Positions 1 to 11,702 of a stretch of DNA of 64,000 nt are shown one piece after another. Numbering within the stretch: position 1 is the first letter of the stretch; every line of letters starts with the position of its first letter. The notes under the pieces were generated by a model, which was not told the DNA's origin, did not search any database, and worked only from the letters and a program-made list of their open reading frames with translations. A program made the position numbers and the translations under genes. This DNA is from Coleophoma eucalyptorum (taxonomy: Eukaryota; Ascomycota; Leotiomycetes; Helotiales; Dermateaceae), in assembly GCA_026120035.1 (NCBI GenBank), contig JALRME010000025.1:248001-312000 (forward strand), read 5' to 3'.

Positions 1-2285
1 ACATCGAGCACGCGATGAAGCGTATTTTCTTTCCCTGCCGGGCTCAGAAACAGTTTGTTGTCAAATGTCAAGCTGAACAGATGATGTGTTAGATCTTTTA
101 AGTATGAGTAAGTAAGTAAGTTCGGCTTGACAAATGGTCCAAAATACCTAGACGATCATTCTCTCCCTGTTTTATCATCAGCAGTAGTTTTCCGACATGC
201 AACACACAACCTGAGGACCTACTTCATCGTTTGGTAGCAAATATTCTATAATATTTTAGCCTCATAAGACAATAGCCCTGTGGAGTCATCGAGCGACTTA
301 CTCCCTTCTTTATACGCATGGTATGTCCTTCCATTCTCTTTCCGATATTGCAGAATACTTTGCCCAATACTGGCCGTAGAGCTTGCAATGCTGCTAATCG
401 CCGAATCATCATTCCAGTCATCGGCCTAGAAGATTTATTCAAATACTGTCTGCTAAGGCCACTAAACCAGAAATTCATACCTCGGCTGCCAAAGGAGCGT
501 TGGTGGGCTGCGATTCAGTCATTTTGAGAAGAATGAAAAAGTCAAAGTGCCGATGGTTTCACAAATACACTTTTAAGTGCGGGGGAATCGCATTATATGG
601 ACACGTGCACGAGATGTTCTCTCTGCTGCATTGCTCCATTTTGAGACGAGGTATATGCACATCGCGATATATGGGGAAGGTCAAGAACCGGGGACGTGAC
701 TCCAAGGGAGATAACGCCGGGTGCGCCGTACAGATGCAGAGATCGGCGGCATTCTCCTACGCGTCTGGTTCGATATTGCTGTCGGTTATGTTCAAAAATG
801 AAGACAGAAGTTTTGGTAGTGTAGTGTGGGGTTATATTACATGTTATTCACAGTAAGTTTGTCCTGATTTTCCAAGTTTTGATTTTTGTCAATCTATTGT
901 AGAGTTGGTATCCCGTATAATTTTCCTTCGTTGTTTGTGCTTGCCCAGCTGCTCGCTTAATTAGTGGGTATTCCCAAATCGTAAGAAAGCGCCTTGGTAT
1001 TTATCACGACCTTCATGTTAAAGATTCAGAAAGTTTCTATAGAAATCTGAAGCTTGAGGTTTCGCATGAGCGTGAAAAAGAGGCCAGGAAGGCTCAAAAG
1101 ATGTGATTCATGGAGAGATCAAGGAGTCTAACATAGTCTCTAGAATTTCTGATTCTGTGTCCACTTTCCTTTAGCAGTATCTAGCATCAGGCAAGCTGAA
1201 CTTTTAGCTGTCCGTCAAACTCAAGTCTATCAAAAGCTGGACTTGCAAAGCTGCGAACAACAAAAAGTCCAGACTCGCCTTCGTTTCATGTTGTGATTGA
1301 ATGGAACTTGGTCAGAACCCTTCAACCTAGAGCCCTTTCAGAGGGAATTGGCCTCCTGATTCACAAGCACCAGATCATTTGGCAGGCAGGCCATAGCGCT
1401 GGATTTGGAACTAAGAAGCACAAAGGAAAATTGAGGTGGACACTAAGACTAGCAGGAGTTGAAGAGCATAGTTGTCACATGACCTCGCTGACAACTTCAT
1501 CGGCAACTTCACCGACAAGGGGATCCTGAGATGTCTTCAAGGCTTGGCATAGTATGATGAATATTGATGTCACAGTGGATAGAAGTATGAAGAGAGTTCA
1601 GTTTGCATCAATTAAGGGGTACATTTGCTCGTCATTGACAACTCCTTGGGTCATGATTGTCGTGCCCAACTCTCCCTTGATCTTGCCTCATGACTAGAAG
1701 CTGTAGCACAGAATCTAAGCGAGCATTGCTCTAGAATGGCCTCGAAGCTTTACCAAGACCATGATATCCAGCCCCTCCACACAACATGACCCAGTTCGGG
1801 GATCTGATTCGCGAGAATCGCAAGTACAAGTTAGCTGACGTTCAGTCTCGGCAGACGGTGGGCCCCTTACTTAGGCGAGCCGGGAGCTTTCCTTCTTCAG
1901 GGTCTCGCAGGGCAGAGATTGAGACAAGACGGCGTGCATGGCGGCAGGCTCGTCCAATTCGAAGCACGATATGGATCTAGGAGACGGCAGAGCCGGGACT
2001 AAAGTGAAGGTGAGGGGAATAGGGCTTTCAGGGTCTTCTGTGTTTGGCTGCTAAAGGACTCCTTCCCTTCATCAAGCGAGGGGCTGGGAGACAGGCTCCC
2101 TCCCGAATTCGCCTATGAGGCAGATGCAGCAGATCTTGTATGCAGCTGCAGAAATTGTGTGTCATTCTCTTGCCTAGTGCTGATGTTCGATGTTTCGGCC
2201 CATCTAGCCTTTGATGATTTCGAGATATAAGAGTCTGTGAAATCCCGATAGGAGAGACAATTCAACAGTATCACCCCCATTCATA
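1..2285. other. Gene-poor left flank, no supportable gene
   Basis: No recognisable gene. Short open frames on both strands between 224 and 860 overlap each other and match no family I know. A frame from about 946 to 1107 (+) encodes a Lys/Glu-rich stretch ending in a stop and resembles a decayed gene tail; a frame at 1293-1529 is likewise unassigned. These may be transposon or gene relics, but nothing identifies them. Confidence 0.4.
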
Positions 2286-3176
2286 ATGTACCAATTACTC
2301 GCATCACTTTTGCTCTTCTTGCAGCTGGTATGTGTGGAGGCAAGGCCATCCATCCTGTTCCCACTATACATATACCCCAGTCCAGGGGCATGGAACCCAA
2401 TATACTGGGCGCTCGGCAACAATACAGCGGTCACGTTCAAGATTGTCATAAACCCCAACAGCGGACCACCAAACGCTAAACTCGGCGCAGCTGACCTTGC
2501 CAGCTATGTTTCGGCTGTCTCAATCTTAAAAAACTATCCCAATGCCAAAACCTATGGCTATGTGGACACCAACTACCCAAATCGAAACGACAGCGATATC
2601 GTCGCTGACATTGATTCTTGGAAGTACTACTCGCCTGCACTTGTTCCAACTGGAGGCATCTTCTTCGATGATGTCCACACAAATGAGGTAAATGGAATGT
2701 GGCAACTTAACAATGTCGCAAGCTATGCTCGCCTGGACAACTTTGCCGACATCATCTTCAACCCTGGGGCCGCACCTACCTTCCCCGATCCACGCTATCC
2801 CAACACTCAGACGGTGTCTCTATCCTACCAGTATGCCAACCGAAGCTTGGTATACGAGAACTTCTGGGGTGCCGTCAGCGGCCCAACTGTACCATCCAAT
2901 GTGTCGGGATTCATCCAGGCCAACAATCACGGCGTGGCTTACACCAAGCTTCAGGCAGCTGTTTACCAGCTCCCCGGGGATCCAGTCTGGAACAATATCA
3001 CGGGTGGTTGTGCCAAGACGAAGTCCGGCTTGTGCAATTTCACGAACTCCTTCACCGGGGTGGTTGACAGCTTGTATTTGTCCGATCTGGCCTACATACC
3101 TGGGGTGGGGGGAAACTACTCCACCTTCCCTAACAATTTCATGGCGTGGGCAAAAATTCTGAACGGCACAGCATAG
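2286..3176 (+). CDS. Spherulin-4-like secreted glycosidase (GH135 family)
   Basis: Single-exon 296-residue protein. Residues 1-19 form a hydrophobic signal peptide ending near Glu-Ala-Arg, so it should be secreted. The rest matches the spherulation-specific family 4 / Sph3 (GH135) barrel: an early strand of the type ILFPLYIYP, an FKIVINPNSGP strand, a GYVDTNY strand, and the acidic pair D128-D129 in GGIFFDDV with E191 in the later YENFWG strand. These acidic residues lie where GH135 enzymes carry their catalytic side chains. Characterised members cleave alpha-1,4-galactosaminogalactan; that substrate is inferred here. There are several N-glycosylation sequons. The length is normal for the family. 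It has no close neighbour; the next gene starts about 470 bp downstream on the same strand. Family call confident, substrate uncertain. Confidence 0.85.
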   Translation: MYQLLASLLLFLQLVCVEARPSILFPLYIYPSPGAWNPIYWALGNNTAVTFKIVINPNSGPPNAKLGAADLASYVSAVSILKNYPNAKTYGYVDTNYPNRNDSDIVADIDSWKYYSPALVPTGGIFFDDVHTNEVNGMWQLNNVASYARLDNFADIIFNPGAAPTFPDPRYPNTQTVSLSYQYANRSLVYENFWGAVSGPTVPSNVSGFIQANNHGVAYTKLQAAVYQLPGDPVWNNITGGCAKTKSGLCNFTNSFTGVVDSLYLSDLAYIPGVGGNYSTFPNNFMAWAKILNGTA

Positions 3177-3647
3177 GTCGGTTAGCGTATATGGAAAAGC
3201 ATTGTTAATAGTGGTTAAAGCTTTAGTTCAGTTTAGCATTGTAGGTCACGAATATATTCACTTTACCTATAAATCTTCCAGTCAAAGATTTTTAAATATG
3301 GTTTGCAATTCCTACGAGCTACATAAAGACGCTGTCCTGTGTTTTAAAGGCCATGGCTCATATAACACTTGGGCATGAGAAACGGTTATTTCCATCTTCG
3401 TCGCTTATTAAACAAATGGAGTGCTACGCCACGGCCAACCTGTTCAAATCCCGTGGATATCCGGTGTGCTGACTGCAGACTATAACAGTCCCACTCTCGA
3501 CCTCTTAACAGTATTGTCATGTTACGACGTAAACATTAAAGCAGCAAGCTTCGAAAAGCTCACATAAGCTACTGCCATATCAATGGGACTAGTCGGTACC
3601 CCCAGACTCATAAACTTTCTCCATTATCTCTCTTCGCTCTAAGTATC
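3177..3647. other. Intergenic gap
   Basis: Spacer between two same-strand genes: 3' untranslated region of the GH135-like gene and promoter of the dioxygenase. A pyrimidine-rich run (about 3615-3640) lies just before the start codon. No other feature seen. Confidence 0.5.
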
Positions 3648-4865
3648 ATGCAGCCGACTATCGACAACGTCCCGTCCTCAACGATGGCAGTCGACGAGCC
3701 TCGATGCGTATTATTGACGGGTGAAGAGCACAAGAGTGGCATATATGATTCTGCAAACCTCCAAAAAGCACTCGAGGCATTACATCAAGACGGTCTGGTT
3801 GTTCTCAAGGGCGTAGCCGATGTTGAGCATGTGGATGCGCTGAATAGATTCATGACTGCACAGGCAGATGAAATCCTGCAAGCCAAAGCCAAAGAAGAAA
3901 ACCCTGCCTGGAATCAAGGAGTTCCATGTGGGTGATCATCGCGAGAACCCCACATGCCATCGTGCTTGCTGACTAGATATTGCGCCAGCGAACTTTCTTC
4001 AGGGACCTCCTATTACGAAGAAGGAATTGCTTTTCAACGATATCTATTTCAATACTTACGCCGCTCAAGTCGTGCAAGCGTAGGTGTTGACCAGCAGCTC
4101 CACGATCGTGAGCTGCTAAAAATTAACACTCCGCCAGCTTCCTTGGCCCTCGCCCCATCTGGAACATGCTTACCTCCAACACGGCGATAGCTGGTTCCAA
4201 GGGGCTCAGGCAGCAAGTGCACAAGGACAACCGCGCGGACCACCCTCACGTAAGGCAGCAACGCTTCTCATTTGGGCTTTTGGCGCGTACTCACAATTCT
4301 AGGCTCCGTACTTTGTCATTGCCAACATACCCCTGGTAGATTTCAGCCCTCAAAACGGGTCCACAGAGTTCTGGCTGGGTTCTCATGCTCACACAACCTC
4401 CGAAGATCAGAAGCTCTCTCCCCCTGAGGACCCACTAGGTCCTTTCGACACCTTCATCAAGGATGATGTCCGGGAAGCACGGCGCAGCATTCGGCCACCC
4501 ATTCAGACAGTTATCAAGAGAGGTGATATTACTCTACGAGACGTGAGAACCTGGCATGCTGGAATGCCTAACCCAAGCAGTGAGCACAGAATTATGATAG
4601 CCATTGGCTACCAGGTGAGAAATGCATATTCCTCTTTTTACCTGACTTGGAATCGTAAAGGCCGCTTGGTTTGTGTTAACACATGCCGCTGCAGGCTCCA
4701 TGGTTTCCAAACTATGACTTAACGACCATGCTGCCCAAGGCCCACGCGAAGTTCTTCCGTGGGCCCAAAGACTATCCCATTGAAGTTAGAACTCAGCTTG
4801 TTGATGGAGAAGACGAGTTCTATGCCCGCAAGAATAACGACTTTGCTCTCCGAGCTAGCAGATAA
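3648..4865 (+). CDS. PhyH-family Fe(II)/2-oxoglutarate dioxygenase
   Basis: Five exons, introns at 3928-3988, 4080-4137, 4250-4302 and 4615-4694, all GT-AG and phase-consistent, giving 321 residues. The spliced product has the phytanoyl-CoA dioxygenase fold: an N-terminal helix with DGLVVLKGV, then GPRPIWNMLTSN, an iron-binding HxD (H152, D154 in VHKD), a conserved FWLGSH strand, distal iron ligand H246 in RTWHAG, and R257 in SSEHR to hold 2-oxoglutarate. All metal and co-substrate residues are present, so the enzyme should be active. No signal peptide. Family members hydroxylate lipids, alkaloids, meroterpenoids or other small metabolites; the substrate cannot be read from sequence. No biosynthetic-cluster core enzyme lies nearby, so a stand-alone catabolic role is as likely as secondary metabolism. 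Confidence 0.88.
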
Positions 4866-6945
4866 GCTTATAAAATACGTGTGCCCTGGAAACTAAATTG
4901 AATACAAGGGAAGCAATTAATCTATAGATAAAGAGGCATTTGAAATCATAATTAGTACATGTTGGAGTATTTTTATTCGGTCTCGTTTGTACACTTGTTT
5001 GTACAATTGTTTGTACTTTGCTACAAATACCACCTGTTGGTAGTTACGTATTACTACGAACGAAGGTCGAATCGGTACCTATTCTGATTGTACTGCAAAC
5101 AGAACAGGTGTATTGATAAAACCTCCATCGCACTCACTTAGAAGAAGGATCTACATTTTTACCTCAAATTTTGACCTGTTATCTATACAGCTGAAATAAG
5201 AGGTAGACCAACAGTACATGATTTTTGTGAAAAGAAGCCAGCTCTTTTGATCAGCGAATCTCGTTCGCGCTTCTCCGCCTGATATCAGTGCCGATCTCCA
5301 ATAGCACGCCGGTGCTGAACATGATAGATACCGGCATGATTTTGGAGCTCAATGGAGACACCCGTAGACCCTGTAGAAAATGCTTTCATGGTCAATGAGA
5401 GCTCAAAGCCAAGTATTTGGGTAAAAGGATTCGAAGTCTGTTGAAAGAACGCCTTGCCGCGGGCACTTAAGCCGAAGAATCCGCAGAATCAAAAAACATT
5501 TCCATAGACGGCTGTGCCTGACGAACTAAGGAACAATGGTCTAAAAGAGACATCATGTGTTTCGCCTGAGTGATATTCAAAGGTATAGAACCAACAATAT
5601 CATGCAACTTGCATTCATAAATCCTAGGTTCTGGCAGTGCAAAAGTGTAAGCAGAAAGCTTGCAGCAACCGACGACCAGCATAGCCCAAGCCCGGCGCAG
5701 TAGTTAAAAAAAACCATCCGAAGTACCGGTAGATTTCAAGTAAAGACTTTCGGCTTTAACCAAATTCATAAAAACACTAAAACACTAAAACACTCTATCT
5801 CGGTGCTCTGTTTCTTGGCGACGGTGCTGTTACCGACGGCTCGAAGCGAATCAAGCTGCCCGCTTTAGCTTTCGATGTCATGCGATAATCGACACGAGCG
5901 TTGGCCAAGGCGCGTAGAGATGAACTGAAAGCTTAAAGAAGAGAGCGCCTGGGGAGGAAAAATAGACTCTCGTCTTAGCAATTGTGGAGTTTACCTTAGC
6001 AATCAAGGCTGGGCAACTATGCGATACTCACGCGATACTCCTGATTACCCGACCGCATCCACTTGCCAGTACGAGCATTGTCCACGTTGTCCCCAACCGC
6101 GGCTGTGATCGAAAACCTTAATCTTGGGCAGGTGAGCAAGCGAGCAGGCTGATCAGGCCTTGGCCATTTCTGGCTTGTCTTTTGGTTCCTAAGGAAAACT
6201 CTATGAAACACGGTGGCGATTGACATAGACGACTTTCGAAGCATGTTCGGTTCTTACATCGAGCTGTCTCGCCATACGGGTTTAGTTCTTGGCCTCGGCG
6301 ATGGCCAGCCTCCCCGCATCTCGGGAGGATCAAACAACGACTTGTGGCTGAGGCGACCTACCAAGCTTTCCTATCTTGGATGCTACGTGCATACGATTGC
6401 CAGATTGGGGTTCTTTGAGCTAATTGCTTAAGCCTAATATGGCGTCATAACTCCTCGGTATGGGGATGGTGAGACGAACGTGGGATAGATGGCTTCTCAT
6501 GTGAAGTCTTGGACAAGAACATCACGTCTTGGTCCAGAGAATAACACCTGTGACGGCGCGGAATTTGTTTTCGCCGAGAGGTCATGGATGGCCTTCAATG
6601 GTGATAGTGCTCTCCTTGAGGCGATTTAGAACCAAGACTTTGGTGTTTGACGAATACACCCATGTTAGGCAGTCTGCTCTACAGTACGAGGCAGGATAGG
6701 GAGGAAGAACAGGTTGGTTGCTTTTAGTTGAAGACAGTGCGTTCTTCCAAGTATAAGTAGGTCCCGAATATCTCTCAAATGATACCTTCATCTCAACATC
6801 AGTCTCACTCTCATTCTCACTATCACATTCATTCACCTCAGCGCTCATCTCAATAAAATTCTACTTTCGTTGAACGATTCACTTATTCCATAAATCCAAT
6901 ACTCCATAACTGCCACTCCCTTCAACCAACCACCAAACCGCCAAT
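4866..6945. other. Long intergenic stretch without supportable gene
   Basis: About 2 kb with only short mutually overlapping frames (for example 5467-5682 -, 6017-6333 -, 6213-6431 +) that match no family. A short cluster of near-repeats of the type TTTGTACAMTTG lies near 4987-5020, and short ACACTAAA repeats near 5772-5793. The last 180 bp (from about 6770) is C/T-rich and is the likely promoter and leader of the next gene, with a TATAAGTA-like element near 6752. Confidence 0.45.
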
Positions 6946-7612
6946 ATGCAATACCAGAACATCCTCCTGGCAGGCGTCATCGCCTTCACCTCATTGGCAT
7001 CAGCGATGCCTACCGAACTCTCGCCCAGAGCAGGTTTCAGCCTCCAAAAGCGCGCTGTGACTGTCTTCACCGACGGCACATCCGCAAGCATCACACCATC
7101 CATTGCCACCAGCGTGTTCGTACCCCCACCCCACATCCCTTTCACAGAAGACTAACACCGTCCAGATTCAACCCCGATGATGTTGGAGGAAAAGCCGACG
7201 CAGCAGGCGCCGTGGCCGATGTCATCAACAAAGTCGTCCAGCTAGTCCAGGGCTTGATTGACGGCGACACGGTGCGCCGCCAGCGCTTCACGCAAGAGAC
7301 CGTTGCTGCTGTCAAGTCTCAATTCCCCGGCAAGGCCGTCGTCATGTGTAATGTTGGCTATACCACCACGGGCACTATCGATGTGCTTCAGAAGACGAGC
7401 TATAAGGCCAAGGTCGGCTCGAATGTCAGCTTCGACGTGCTTGTCTTTGGAAAGGGCGTTACTTTCAAGCGAAATGGCGATGGTGGATTCCAGAACGTAA
7501 GTTGAATTCGGAGAGTTGGCGTTGCTATTGAGTATAAAGCTAATTTCTTCTCTAGTGGGCATATAGTCTTATCTCAGGCTGCACCGCCAACGGAGCCGAT
7601 CTCGCCTGCTAG
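6946..7612 (+). CDS. Small secreted protein of unknown function
   Basis: Three exons with introns 7116-7165 (donor GTTCGT, weak) and 7497-7555 (donor GTAAGT), giving 185 residues. Residues 1-20 are a typical signal peptide, followed by a propeptide-like stretch ending in Lys-Arg near residue 36, a probable Kex2 site. The mature part has an amphipathic helix rich in Val/Ala, a VVMCNVGY strand and a C-terminal SGC...LAC, so three or so Cys residues may form one disulphide. The first intron is supported because only this donor restores the frame and reads SVFNPDD across the junction. I do not recognise the family. Size, secretion signal, dibasic processing site and isolation in a gene-poor region fit an effector-like or cell-surface protein, but no function is shown. 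Confidence 0.72.
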
Positions 7613-8646
7613 AGCTCAAACTCACTGATGCTTTCCAGAGGAAACAAGTGAGGAAATGGCCTATGAAAGAACGGGACGCCGCTCACAATTCTTAAGCCTC
7701 TGACACTGTTTATGATCAGGATATAAACTTCACCATATCAATGAATACCGCTGGAAATGCAAGACATTTCCATGGAAAGCTAGACTTCCATATTTGTAGT
7801 TACTATTCATCTCTTACATATCTCTGTATATAGTCGCGGTCATTCTCTAGCTTGTAAATTTTCATGTTCCTTACTCTTCCGTATCACCTGAACGCAAGCA
7901 TGCAGATCAGTGACATTCCCCACACAATCCATGCCCACTACAAGTCTACATCTCTCGTCTTCCCAAGATATTCTCAGGTGAATGCATAGCATAGCATAAC
8001 ACTCCATTCTCCACTCCACATCTCTTTCAAGATAAAAGGTACGCCAACCTTGATTATCAAATTTAGGCAATGGTTGCGGTAATACATGCACTCCGCGTCC
8101 AATTCTCAAGCGAGCGTACCCGTCGCTTCGCTTGTCGCCATGAACGCGCAAGTGCTACACGCAAGATTGGCGACGTGTACCAACAGGGAGAAACCTAAAC
8201 TTCAATAGTCGTGTGTATTTGCCATCTCAAAGAATAGAGGAGATATACGGTGCAAGTTTCGTAGCTCTCGGAATGGGAAGTGTCATGAGCCACATGCCAA
8301 GGCTCCTTGTGCTGCTCGCTTAGCTCCGGCCTATGCACGTTAGCTTGTTACTCTTCACATTTCACATTCCCTTCACCCCTGGGCTCTAGCGAGAGGGAAG
8401 ACGAGGCCGTCTTTTTAATGGAGGTTTATAGCCGCGAGCCTTCCTATAAGCTTGAATCGAGAAGATACCAATCTCCATCCCGTGCGACTAGGAGATGCCA
8501 AGCGGAAAGAGACTGACCAAAGCACGCAGCAGGAAGAGAGGTATTAATCATTCATTCAAGATCCATTCCCAAATTATGAACATCATCCGAAAAGCTAAGT
8601 ATATACAAAAAGAGCCAAAAACCCAAACCCCATCCACCCTCCGCAC
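7613..8646. other. Intergenic stretch between convergent genes
   Basis: Contains the 3' flanks of the small secreted protein gene (+) and the peroxygenase gene (-). A 103-codon frame at 7840-8151 (-) and two short plus frames have no recognisable domain. Nothing else seen. Confidence 0.45.
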
Positions 8647-10096
8647 TCAAGCCGCACCCTTAGCACCCGGGAATTTCGAGAACTGGCTCGTATCAATACT
8701 CTGCAGCTGCGGGCAGCTCAGCTGCTGAAAGACCGTCGCAAACGCAGCGTTGATTTGGGCAAGGGGCTGAGTAACGGCGGAGAACAAACCCTTCAGAATA
8801 TCCGGGGCAGCCTGCTGGGCGAACTGGTAGGCGAAACAGAGAGCGTTATTGCCCTGGAGCAAGGAGGCGGTGTTGAAGACTCCGCCGGTGAGCATGGTGA
8901 GGTCGACGCCGGCGAAGGAGTTGGTGGTGCCGGTGTTGCCGCCGACGGAGAGGAATTGCGGGTACTCGAGCGCGGCAGCCGTCAGGTCGATCTGGAAGAA
9001 TGGGATTGTGTACTCGTCGCCGATGGCGCGCTTGTACCAGTTGTTCGGGATCTTCTCGTATCCTTCGGTCCATTTGAAATTGCCGGGCGTGCCGGTGATG
9101 GCGAAGAAGGACTTGAGCACTTCGCCGTCGAGGTACCCTTCTGGGTACTCGGCGGACTTGTTGGACATGAAGCGGTAAATGAAAGTGTATGCTGCTGGCT
9201 GCACGGCAACGCCGCTGAAGGGGCCGTTGAAGAAGTATGGGTTGTTCTCAATGGATTGTTGGAAACGCTTGGCTCGGAAGGGCGTCAGGGTTGTGAGGTC
9301 GTAGCCGTTTGGTCCGAGAGGTTGCGAATAGAGATCATTGAATTGGTCTAGGATGAGTTTGTAGTCGTTTCCGCTGCTCGTTGTTAGCGGGAGTTTCTTG
9401 TTGGGAGATGAGCTACTTACTATTGGTACAGATCGGGTCGAGTGGGTGATACGTCGGATTCGTACTTGTTGTGAGACCCTGATATGCCTTGCGGGGCTCC
9501 GAGAAGCCCAATAGAGCTCAGCAGGCTCGAGGATGGAGGACCACCAATAGACCAACCTATTATTGTCAGCACTGAATTCAAAGTCATGCCCAATGACAAC
9601 TTACTTGTAAGGTCGCCATCAAACACAGCACCATAGATAGATAAGAACGCTCCTAGGTCGAGTCCCATACCAAAGACTAAATCCCCCCATGTTAGCTGCG
9701 GCTCCCAAACATGATACAACAGACAGCTAGCCATGGGCACATACCGTCATAAGTTCCCTTAACAAACTGCGTAATGGTGGCAACGCCGTTGTGCGGGATA
9801 TAATTATGGTTGGCCATCGCGTTCAGACCAGGACATGGGCCACGGAGGTCAGTAGGGCCCGGGGGGACGAAAGCATGGGCACCGGTGTTGGAAACATATT
9901 GCTCGCTAGCGACGAAAGTTGGAGCCAGGGGAGTGCTGATGCGCTTCTCTTTGATGCTGGATTCGATGCTCGCTGAGATGGCATCTAAGGCGCGTTTTTC
10001 TTCGGCGCTGAAGGAGAGATCGAACATGCGGGACGGGAAGGCGAGGGTGCTGGTGGCAGAGAATGCTAACAAGCTTAGGGCTATGGAGGACTTCAT
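8647..10096 (-). CDS. Heme-thiolate peroxidase / unspecific peroxygenase (long type)
   Basis: Four exons (introns 9677-9744, 9557-9604, 9374-9420), 428 residues. Signal peptide 1-19, then the chloroperoxidase/UPO fold. The heme thiolate ligand is C88 in RGPCPGLNAMANH. The acid-base and Mg-site motif is E174-S-D176 in NKYESDVSPTR, where long UPOs usually read EGD. A conserved YGNDYKLILDQFNDLY follows across the last splice junction, and two C-terminal Cys (ALCFAYQ and LSCPQL) match the disulphide of long UPOs. Such enzymes use H2O2 to oxyfunctionalise or halogenate organic compounds outside the cell. Length fits the long class, not the roughly 260-residue short class. The start at 10096 is chosen because the signal peptide begins there; an in-frame extension upstream lacks one. 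Family call strong; substrate range unknown. Confidence 0.92.
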
Positions 10097-10174
10097 GATG
10101 ACTGTGGGGAGTGGTGCGGAGTGGGAGATTTTTGCTATGGATGTCGATCGAGGCCAGAGTGAGTGGGTGGTTGA

Positions 10175-10229
10175 GAAGTTATATACACATACATATATAC
10201 ACATATGTATATCCGTGTGTGTGTGTGGT
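10175..10229. repeat. TA/TG dinucleotide microsatellite
   Basis: Alternating pyrimidine-purine tract of TATACACATACATATATACACATATG type followed by (TG)n. It lies in the promoter of the peroxygenase gene and overlaps its TATA-like element, so length changes could alter expression (inference). Confidence 0.75.
10179..10185 (-). promoter_or_regulatory. TATA-like element of the peroxygenase gene
   Basis: TATATAA read on the minus strand, about 85 bp upstream of the start codon at 10096, at the edge of a (TA/CA)n microsatellite. Position and sequence fit a core promoter; not experimentally shown. Confidence 0.45.
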
Positions 10230-11702
10230 TCTACAAACACAAACAAGTTCCTTTCTAGCACAGCTACACCTCCATAGCTCCATATCGATGACGATCAACA
10301 GCCACTCTCGCTGAAGCTGGCAACTAGCCATGCAAAGAAGGTGCACGCCTTCACGCCTTCACGCCTTCACCGAGCAAGGAGGCAGCTAACACCTACTGAC
10401 CTCGGCCCTTTTCCCAACTACGACCAAACCCATTCGCTGATTGCTCCCTTCATCCCATGCAGCCCCTCTTTACCAAACTACCCTCAACATCGCTCCATCC
10501 ACCAAGCACGACCCGATCTTCCCATCTCCTCCTCCCAGTGACACCGCACCACCAATGACGAAAGCCGGATTGGCAACTGCCGACTTACCAGCACCTACGC
10601 GTGGCGCCTCTAGCGTCGGCCGGGAAGTCCAAAGCAGCCAAGTTCTGGTGGTGGTTGGATCGGATGCATACCTTTTGTTGTGCACCTCGGCACCCAAGCC
10701 GGGGGCACCAATGAGAGAGGAGCTGTGAGAGACAAGAGAGACAAAACGAGAGCGCGCGAGCTGAAAAGGGAATAAGCAAAGGCGAAAGAAGGTGTAGATC
10801 TCTGGCTCATTTAAGCTTAATGACAACCTTGGATGCATTCCTCACTCCTGGGTCTGCGGGGAAATATCCAGCCATCCTCGGCTGGCCCACTTTTCCTCAT
10901 GGAGGTGTCCGTGTCGTTGTGGCTGCTTATTGTTTTGTTTGCTGGTTTTCTGAAGGTTGCTCACCGTTGATGGCGCTGATGATTCTTTTTTTTTTCTTTC
11001 TTTTTTTTACTTTGTGCTCGTTATACCGCATCGAGCCCCTCCTCCGTGGATGGAAGGTCTCTGAAGACCCATGCTGCGCTGCTGCATGCACGTCGAGCAG
11101 GATGCATCGTATTCTCCCTTCTATGTGTGCTTCGGAGTCAGCGAGCAATGCACTCGGACGGAATAGGTAGCTCATATCTCAGCTGCTTGTGGTTTTCCAG
11201 CTGCCTGTGGTTCTTTGGAAACTGGTGGGTACATAGGCCCGTATCGTAAAGACCATCCGGCAAGCGTCACCTCTCTCCAACATGGCCTTGTGTTTGTTGT
11301 GCCTTGATTTGCAAAGGAGCAGTCCTGCCCCGACAGAGTTTCGGCAATCATCCTTTTCATGTGGCTTGGTGGCTGGACGGATGGCGTCGGATGGGCAAAG
11401 GCAAAAGTGTGAGCGCAGCTCACGTGGAGTGTGTAATGGGCCATTCGTCACTGGCAAGTCAGGTGCAATACAATAGGACTGGAACTCGTGCGTTACGGAT
11501 TTCCTGAGTTTTGCAATTGAATGGTCATTTTGTCTCATGTGAGCATATCTACATACAATGCGGCGGGCCCTTCCCAGGCCGACCCCGTCTTGTTTCTATA
11601 TTCCTTAATGTATTTACAATTATACATTGCAACCATCGTTTTGGTGCGTGCCAGTTTTTGGCGGGTATATTACCTGATGCAATAATAGCGTGCCAAATAT
11701 CA
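10230..11702. other. Intergenic stretch with low-complexity tracts
   Basis: Short frames on both strands shadow each other and show no domain. Holds a 9-bp tandem repeat of CACGCCTTC type at about 10348-10372 and T-rich runs near 10986-11009. The right part is the 3' flank of the MscS gene. Confidence 0.45.

Noticed and set aside
946..1107. Lys/Glu-rich frame as a transposase or gene remnant
   Set aside because: Too short and without a recognisable family; no terminal repeats or target duplication found around it.
3430..3460. B-box-like GTTCAAATCCCG
   Set aside because: Flanking bases do not form a T stem and no A box is placed correctly.
8755..9351. 198-codon plus-strand frame
   Set aside because: Antisense shadow of the last peroxygenase exon, whose domain content is clear.
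10441..10838. Overlapping frames on both strands near 10.6 kb
   Set aside because: Low complexity, no domain, and they sit in the promoter region between two genes.
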